Shown here piece by piece: positions 58,914-64,000 of a DNA stretch of 64,000 nucleotides. A program made the position numbers and the translations under genes. Each line of letters starts with the position of its first letter. The stretch's first letter is position 1. The DNA is from Marisediminicola sp040546025 (GTDB lineage: Bacteria > Actinomycetota > Actinomycetes > Actinomycetales > Microbacteriaceae). The notes under the pieces are model-generated. The model ran no database searches. It worked only from the letters and a program-made list of their open reading frames with translations, and was not told the DNA's origin. The stretch spans positions 1 through 64,000 of the forward strand of contig NZ_JBEPNA010000002.1 of NCBI RefSeq assembly GCF_040546025.1, given 5' to 3'.

Positions 58914-60974
58914 TTGTCCAGGACGACAGACCACGCGCCCGCAGCCGCCCTCGCACCGGCGGTCCGCAGCCGGTTCGCCTCCGTCGGAATCGAATACGGC
59001 TGCGACTACAACCCCGAGCAGTGGTCCCGCGAGGTCTGGAACGACGACGTGCGGCTCATGCGCGAGGCCGGCGTCACGCTCGTCGCGATCAACGTCTTCG
59101 GCTGGGCCGTGCTCGAGCCGCGCCGCGGCGAGTTCGACTTTTCCGGCCTCGACGCGATCGTCGACCTGCTGCATGAGAACGGCATCGGCATCAACCTCGG
59201 CACCGGAACCTCCTCCCCTCCCCCGTGGCTCACGCGGCAGCATCCGGAGATCCTGCCGATGGCCGCCGACGGCACCCGCCGCTGGCCCGGTGGCCGTCAG
59301 GCCTGGTGCCCGAGCTCGCCCGTCTTCCGCGAACACGCCCTCCTGCTTGTGACCGAGGTGGCGAGGCGCTACGGCAGCCACCCCGCGGTGCGCCTCTGGC
59401 ACGTCTCGAACGAACTCGGGTGCCACAACGCCCTCTGCTACTGCGATGTCTCGGCCGAATCGTTCCGCGGCTGGCTCGAGCGCCGCTACGGGTCGATCGA
59501 CGCCCTCAACGAGGCGTGGGGAACGGCGTTCTGGAGCCAGCGCTACTCGGAGTGGGCCGACGTGCTCCCGCCCCGGGCGACCCTCTCCGCGGCCAACCCC
59601 ACCCAGGCGCAGGACTTCTCCCGGTTCAGCTCCGACGAGCTGCTCTCCTACTATCTCGCCGAGGCGGGCGTGCTGCGCGAGCTGAGCGCGGTTCCGGTCA
59701 CCACGAACTTCATGATCACCGCCCACATCCGCACCCAGGACTACTGGAGCTGGGCGCCCCACGTCGACGTGATCGCCAACGACCACTACCTCGACCACCG
59801 CCTCGACGACCCGCACCAGGAGCTCGCTTTCGCAGCGGACCTCACGCGAGGCCTCGCGGGCGGCGGGCCGTGGGTGCTGATGGAACAGGCGACAGGATCG
59901 GTCAACTGGCAGCCGCGCAACATCGCCAAGGGTCCCGGCGAGATGGTGCGCAACTCGCTCTCGCACCTCGCGCGCGGCGCCGACGGCATCTGCTTCTTCC
60001 AGTGGCGCGCCTCGGCCTCTGGCAGCGAGAAGTTCCACTCCGGCATGGTGCCCCACGCGGGCACCGACACGGGCATCTGGCGCGACGTGCTCGAACTCGG
60101 CCGCGTGCTCGGCGCGCTCGGCGAGGTCGCCGGCTCCCGGGTCGTCGCGGATGCCGCCATCGTCTTCAGCTGGGACGCCTGGTGGGCCGTCGACTTCGAG
60201 TCGCGCCCCTCCGGCGACCTGCGCTACCTCGACCAGGTGCACCGCGCGTACCGTGAGCTCTGGGACGCCGGAATCACCGTCGACATCGTCGCACCGGGCG
60301 CCGACCTGTCGGCCTACCGGTTCGTCGTCGTCCCGTGCCTGTATCTCGTGACGGAGGATGCCGCGCGCGGCATCCGGGACTACGTTGCCCGCGGCGGCCA
60401 CGCCCTCGTGACCTTCTTCAGCGGCATCGTCGACGAGAACGACCGGATCCTGCTCGGCGGGTACCCCGGCGCGTTCAAGGAGATGCTCGGTGTCGTCACC
60501 GAGGAGTTCTTCCCCCTCGGACACGGAGACACCGTCGCTCTCGACGACGGCTCGACCGCGACGATCTGGACCGAGTGGATGCACGCGCGCGGCGCCGAGG
60601 TCATCGCATCCTACGCCGACGGCACGCTCGCCGGAGTGCCCGCGATCACCAGGAACCGGCACGGAGACGGCGTCGCCTGGTACCTCGGCACGGCGCTCGA
60701 GTCCGGGGCGCTCGGGCGCCTGCTCGTGCGGGCGAGCGGTGAGGCCGGAGTGAACCCGACCCGCCTGGCCGGCGCGCCCGGCGTCGAGGTAATCCGCAGG
60801 GCCTCCGCCGACAATGTCTACCTCTTCGTCATGAACCACACCGACGAGCCCATCAGCCATCCCGCCACGGGTACCGAACTCACCCGCGGTGGCCAGGTCG
60901 ATCACACGGTCGACGTTCCGGCCGGTGGAGTGCGGGTCATCCGCACCCCGCTCCAGCCAGCCAGCACCATTTAG
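58914..60974 (+). CDS. Beta-galactosidase, glycoside hydrolase family 42
   Basis: A 686-residue GH42 enzyme. (i) A TIM barrel carries the acid/base Glu in HVSNELGCHN (about residue 168) and the nucleophile Glu in WVLMEQATGS (about 322); GIEYGCDYNPEQW is the conserved barrel start; a Cys set (CHNALCYCD) may bind zinc as in GH42. (ii) A trimerisation domain and a C-terminal beta domain follow. No signal peptide: it acts on imported galactosides. TTG start at 58914 with GAGG 6 nt upstream. It leads an operon with ABC importer genes. Confidence 0.95.
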   Translation: MSRTTDHAPAAALAPAVRSRFASVGIEYGCDYNPEQWSREVWNDDVRLMREAGVTLVAINVFGWAVLEPRRGEFDFSGLDAIVDLLHENGIGINLGTGTSSPPPWLTRQHPEILPMAADGTRRWPGGRQAWCPSSPVFREHALLLVTEVARRYGSHPAVRLWHVSNELGCHNALCYCDVSAESFRGWLERRYGSIDALNEAWGTAFWSQRYSEWADVLPPRATLSAANPTQAQDFSRFSSDELLSYYLAEAGVLRELSAVPVTTNFMITAHIRTQDYWSWAPHVDVIANDHYLDHRLDDPHQELAFAADLTRGLAGGGPWVLMEQATGSVNWQPRNIAKGPGEMVRNSLSHLARGADGICFFQWRASASGSEKFHSGMVPHAGTDTGIWRDVLELGRVLGALGEVAGSRVVADAAIVFSWDAWWAVDFESRPSGDLRYLDQVHRAYRELWDAGITVDIVAPGADLSAYRFVVVPCLYLVTEDAARGIRDYVARGGHALVTFFSGIVDENDRILLGGYPGAFKEMLGVVTEEFFPLGHGDTVALDDGSTATIWTEWMHARGAEVIASYADGTLAGVPAITRNRHGDGVAWYLGTALESGALGRLLVRASGEAGVNPTRLAGAPGVEVIRRASADNVYLFVMNHTDEPISHPATGTELTRGGQVDHTVDVPAGGVRVIRTPLQPASTI

Positions 60975-60999
60975 ATCCCCCGCAGCACAAGGAGTCACC

Positions 61000-61926
61000 A
61001 TGACAACGATGTCGACAGCCACCTCGCCGCCAACGGAGAGCCCCGGCGCCCCCAAGCGCAAGGGCCTGAGCCAGCGCCGCGCCATCATCACCTTCGTTGG
61101 GCCGTTCGTCGTCCTGTTCGCGCTCTTCTACATCGTGCCGATCGCCTACGCGATCTACCAGTCGTTCCTCACGGTCGAGCGCGACGGCACCTTCGGCCCC
61201 GCCACCCAGGTCTTCGGTGGGCTCACCCAGTACGTGGCGGTCTTCCAGAACGACGAGTTCTGGGCATCCGTCGTGCGGGTGCTCCTGTTCGGCGTCGTTC
61301 AGGTGCCGATCATGCTGGGCCTCGCGCTCCTGTTCGCGCTGCTGCTCGACTCCCCGCTGCTCAAAGGAAAGAAGTTCTTCCGACTCGCGTTCTTCGCCCC
61401 TTACGCCGTGCCCGGCGTCATCGCGGCGATCATGTGGGGCTTCCTCTACTCGCCGACCCTGTCGCCGTTCGCGCCGGTCACCCAGAACGTCAGCTTCCTC
61501 TCCGCCGACCTCATCCTCTGGTCGATCGCGAACATCGTCACCTGGGTGTACGTCGGCTACAACATGCTCATCATCTACTCGGCGCTGCTCGCCATCCCCA
61601 CCGAGATCTATGAGGCGGCGAAGCTCGACGGTGCCAACAACTGGCAGGTCGCGTGGAAGATCAAGATCCCTCTCGTGACGCCCGCCATCATCCTCACGGC
61701 CGTGTTCTCGATCATCGGCACGCTGCAGCTGCTCGCCGAGCCGCAGACCCTGCGCAGCTTCAGCACCGCCATCAACAGCACCTTCACCCCGAACCTGGCC
61801 GTGTACACCACGGCATCCGTTCCGAACTACAGCCTCGCCGCCGCGATGTCGGTCGTGCTGGCACTTGCGACCTTCGCACTCTCGTTCGCGTTCCTCAAGG
61901 CAACCCAGAAGAAGGCATTCGCATGA
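61000..61926 (+). CDS. ABC sugar transporter permease (MalF-like)
   Basis: A 308-residue permease with six helices and the EAA motif EIYEAAKLDGANNWQVAWKI, which docks the ATPase. N-terminal cytoplasmic tail is polar. AAGGAG precedes the ATG. It is the second gene of the beta-galactosidase operon and overlaps the next permease by 4 nt, typical for CUT1 importers. No ATP-binding gene is seen in the window; such systems often share one MsmK-type ATPase encoded elsewhere. Confidence 0.94.
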   Translation: MTTMSTATSPPTESPGAPKRKGLSQRRAIITFVGPFVVLFALFYIVPIAYAIYQSFLTVERDGTFGPATQVFGGLTQYVAVFQNDEFWASVVRVLLFGVVQVPIMLGLALLFALLLDSPLLKGKKFFRLAFFAPYAVPGVIAAIMWGFLYSPTLSPFAPVTQNVSFLSADLILWSIANIVTWVYVGYNMLIIYSALLAIPTEIYEAAKLDGANNWQVAWKIKIPLVTPAIILTAVFSIIGTLQLLAEPQTLRSFSTAINSTFTPNLAVYTTASVPNYSLAAAMSVVLALATFALSFAFLKATQKKAFA

Positions 61927-62840
61927 GCACCTCATCCATTGCACGGCGAAAGGCCCCGGTCGCCGCACCGTCGCGCCAGAACGGCGGATCGACGCGGGAG
62001 AACCCCATGTCGCGCAGCGCCGCAATGCTCATCATGGGCGTCTTCACGCTCTACTTCCTCACGCCCATCTGGTGGCTGTTCGTCTCCTCCACGAAGGATG
62101 TCGGGGAGTTCACCACGACCCCGCCGCTGGGCTTCACCGCCGACGCGATCCCGAACTTCTTCGGCAACATCGGGCGGCTCTTCGCTTACAACGACGGCAT
62201 CTTCCTCAAATGGATCGGCAACAGCGTGCTCTACGCCGGCGTCGGCGCCCTTCTCGGAACCCTGTTCGCGGCGATGTGCGGCTACGCCCTGGCGAAGTAC
62301 AACTTCCGGGGCCGCGAAGCGGTCTTCAACCTCGTACTCAGCGGTGTGCTCGTGCCCGCGACCGCGCTCGCCCTGCCGCTCTTCCTGATCTTCAGCCAGA
62401 TCGAGCTCACCAACACCTACTGGGCTGTCTTCCTCCCCAGCATCGTGAGCCCGTTCGGGGTGTACCTCGCCAGGATCTACGGCTCCTCGAGCGTGCCCGA
62501 CGAGCTTCTCGAGGCCGCCCGCCTCGACGGCTCGGGCGAGATTCGCACCTTCTTCACGATCGCCGCGCGGCTCATGTCGCCCGCCCTCGTGACCATATTC
62601 CTGTTCCAGTTCGTCACGATCTGGAACAACTTCTTCCTGCCGCTCATCATGCTGCGGGACCAGAGCCTGTTTCCGGTGACCCTCGGTCTCTATGCCTGGA
62701 ACAGTGCGATCGGCCAGAACCCAGAACTCAGGTCGTTCGTCATCATCGGCGCATTCGTGTCGATCCTGCCCCTGATCATCGCGTTCCTGAGCCTGCAGAG
62801 GTTCTGGAGCGGCGGCCTCGCCGCGGGCAGTGTCAAGTAG
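61923..62840 (+). CDS. ABC sugar transporter permease (MalG-like)
   Basis: A 305-residue permease with six helices and the EAA motif ELLEAARLDGSGEIRTFFTI. It begins with a polar tail (MSTSSIARRKAPVAAPSRQN). The ATG overlaps the first permease gene stop (ATGA). Together the pair forms the membrane channel of a CUT1-type galactoside/oligosaccharide importer. It is followed by the binding-protein gene. Confidence 0.94.
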   Translation: MSTSSIARRKAPVAAPSRQNGGSTRENPMSRSAAMLIMGVFTLYFLTPIWWLFVSSTKDVGEFTTTPPLGFTADAIPNFFGNIGRLFAYNDGIFLKWIGNSVLYAGVGALLGTLFAAMCGYALAKYNFRGREAVFNLVLSGVLVPATALALPLFLIFSQIELTNTYWAVFLPSIVSPFGVYLARIYGSSSVPDELLEAARLDGSGEIRTFFTIAARLMSPALVTIFLFQFVTIWNNFFLPLIMLRDQSLFPVTLGLYAWNSAIGQNPELRSFVIIGAFVSILPLIIAFLSLQRFWSGGLAAGSVK

Positions 62841-62896
62841 TCCATTCCCACCAGCCGGTCTCCCTCCGGTTACACCGCACACGAAAAGGACAGAAT

Positions 62897-64000
62897 ATGC
62901 AACGCAAATTCAAGACAGTCGCTATGGCAGCGGCCGTCGTCTCCTCGCTCGCCCTCGCGGGCTGCGCGACCGCATCGGACAGCGCTGCGCCCGGCGAAGC
63001 GGCCGGCGACTGCGCTCCCTCCGACGGTCCCGTCGAACTGACCTTCACCAGCTGGGTTCCCGGAATGGACAAGGTCGTCGAACTGTGGAACGAGCAGAAC
63101 GAGGACATCCAGGTCGAGTTCCAGACCGGCCCGAACGGCAACTCGGGCACGTACCAGAACTTCTTCAACGAGATCAAGGCCGGCAACGCGTCTGACGTCG
63201 GCCAGATCGAGTACGACGCCCTGCCGAACTTCCGCGTGCAGGACGGCCTCGAGAACATCGCCGCCTGTGGCGACATCCTCGCCGCCGGCGACGACTTCGT
63301 CGACTGGACCTGGAGCCAGGTCACGTTCGGCGAGGACAACGCCGTCTACGCCATCCCGCAGGACAGCGGCCCCATGGCGATGTACTACCGCGCCGACCTC
63401 TTCGAGGCCGCCGGCATCCCCGTCCCCACCACCTGGGAGGAGTACGCGGCCGCCGCGGCGCTCATCAAGGCCGAGGGCTCCTACATCACCAACTTCCCGA
63501 AGACCGACGTCAACTGGTTCGCGGGCATGGTCTGGCAGAACGGTGGCCAGTGGTTCTCGAACGACGGTGACAACTGGGGCGTCGAGCTGACCTCCCCCGA
63601 GTCGATCGAGGTCGCCGACTATTGGCAGACGCTGATCGACAACGAAGAGGTTTCGGCGCTCGCATCGTTCTCGGACGAGTGGAACAACTCCTTCGACACG
63701 GGCCAGCAGTGGACCTGGATCTCCGCCGTCTGGGGGGCCTCGACGCTCTCCACCGGTGCCCCGAACCAGGCCGGCAACTGGCGCGTCGCTCCCATGCCGC
63801 AGTGGGAAGCCGGCGGAGAGGACGCCGGCAACTGGGGCGGATCCTCCACCGCAGTGCTCAAGGGCTCTGACCACCCGTACGAGGCCGCGCAGTTCGCTCT
63901 GTGGCTGAACACCGACCCCGATGCCCTCGCCATGGCGAACGAGCTCGGCGGCCTGTACCCGGCGTCGAAGGAGGGCGCGACCCTTCCCGCGTTCACGGGC
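62897..64000 (+). CDS. ABC sugar-binding lipoprotein (3' end outside window)
   Basis: 368 codons are in the window. Signal peptide with lipobox LAGC (Cys near residue 23; MQRKFKTVAMAAAVVSSLAL), then the extracellular solute-binding family 1 fold: ELTFTSWVPGMDKVVELWNE, AIPQDSGPMAMYYRADLFEA and a hinge with SSTAVLKGSDHPYEAAQFAL. Aromatic residues (WNNSF; WTWISAVWGAS) line a sugar site. AAAAGGA precedes the ATG. The order binding protein last is unusual; position after the permeases and beta-galactosidase suggests uptake of beta-galactosides. Confidence 0.93.
   Translation, partial: MQRKFKTVAMAAAVVSSLALAGCATASDSAAPGEAAGDCAPSDGPVELTFTSWVPGMDKVVELWNEQNEDIQVEFQTGPNGNSGTYQNFFNEIKAGNASDVGQIEYDALPNFRVQDGLENIAACGDILAAGDDFVDWTWSQVTFGEDNAVYAIPQDSGPMAMYYRADLFEAAGIPVPTTWEEYAAAAALIKAEGSYITNFPKTDVNWFAGMVWQNGGQWFSNDGDNWGVELTSPESIEVADYWQTLIDNEEVSALASFSDEWNNSFDTGQQWTWISAVWGASTLSTGAPNQAGNWRVAPMPQWEAGGEDAGNWGGSSTAVLKGSDHPYEAAQFALWLNTDPDALAMANELGGLYPASKEGATLPAFTG

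Noticed and set aside
58836..61091. Minus-strand 751-codon frame opposite beta-galactosidase
   Set aside because: Shadow of the GH42 gene: Val/Glu/Arg/Gly-biased product with no motif.
1..64000. Prophage, integrative element or large transposon
   Set aside because: No integrase, transposase, terminase or capsid genes were seen; accessory parts are limited to the DUF222 gene and the small inverted-repeat element.

Overview
The window is GC-rich, gene-dense chromosomal DNA from a high-GC Gram-positive bacterium (Actinomycetota), most likely a member of the Microbacteriaceae. The lineage call rests on gene content: the mycothiol ligase MshC, the RNA polymerase-binding protein RbpA, polyprenol-phosphate-mannose synthase next to an apolipoprotein N-acyltransferase, the WYL pair PafB/PafC beside tatA/tatC and a HelY-type helicase, a PAC2-family protein, UppP, DUF222/HNH and GAF-ANTAR proteins. 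GTG and TTG starts and 1-8 nt gene overlaps are frequent. The genus cannot be fixed from sequence reading alone.

Layout. 1-3.6 kb: glycerol and dihydroxyacetone use (glpK and glpF on the minus strand, diverging from dhaK-dhaL-dhaM). 3.6-9.2 kb: two VOC proteins, a small secreted protein, a decayed ArsR gene and a minus-strand operon of SDR, S9 peptidase, NUDIX and UPF0303 proteins. 9.2-11.4 kb: NfeD, SPFH and glycerophosphodiesterase genes. 11.5-29.5 kb: an actinobacterial core block (rbpA; ppm and lnt; helY-tatC-tatA; pafC-pafB; FKBP lipoprotein; trmI; HAD; PAC2; mshC; two tandem GAF-ANTAR genes; uppP; M20 peptidase). Its order resembles the M. tuberculosis Rv2092c-Rv2136c neighbourhood, but the Pup-proteasome genes expected between trmI and pafB are missing. 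A tRNA-Leu(GAG) follows at 29.6 kb.

30-41 kb is accessory: a small secreted protein, a DUF6907 protein, a MoxR-VWA pair, a 156-bp inverted-repeat element, a thiol/sulfur island organised around one CsoR/CstR-type operator (rhodanese lipoprotein and thioredoxin on one side; a Cys-rich mini-protein, an unknown protein and a DUF4395 membrane protein on the other), and a catabolic cluster (nitrilase-fold hydrolase diverging from a mini membrane protein, NCS1 permease, zinc alcohol dehydrogenase and TetR regulator). 41-45.3 kb: two close paralogues of a secreted CHRD-like protein flank a cell-wall-binding protein and a DUF222/HNH endonuclease-like gene. 45.3-58 kb: small heat-shock protein, EEP phosphatase, NCS2 purine permease, DUF2207 protein, acylphosphatase, DnaJ-NERD fusion, Pr6Pr, S4 protein, a CrcB fluoride-channel pair, a GAF/SGNH-like fusion and small membrane proteins. 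57.7-64 kb: a LacI-controlled galactoside locus (regulator, GH42 beta-galactosidase, ABC importer) whose promoter carries two near-identical operators; the binding-protein gene runs off the window end.

The features most worth a second look are the CsoR/CstR-type divergent thiol island, a set of genes lacking any ATG/GTG/TTG start at the conserved N-terminus, the converted-looking CHRD pair around a DUF222 gene, the missing proteasome block, and several small elements (MITE-like inverted repeat, 27-bp extragenic repeats, 12-bp tandem repeats before hsp20).
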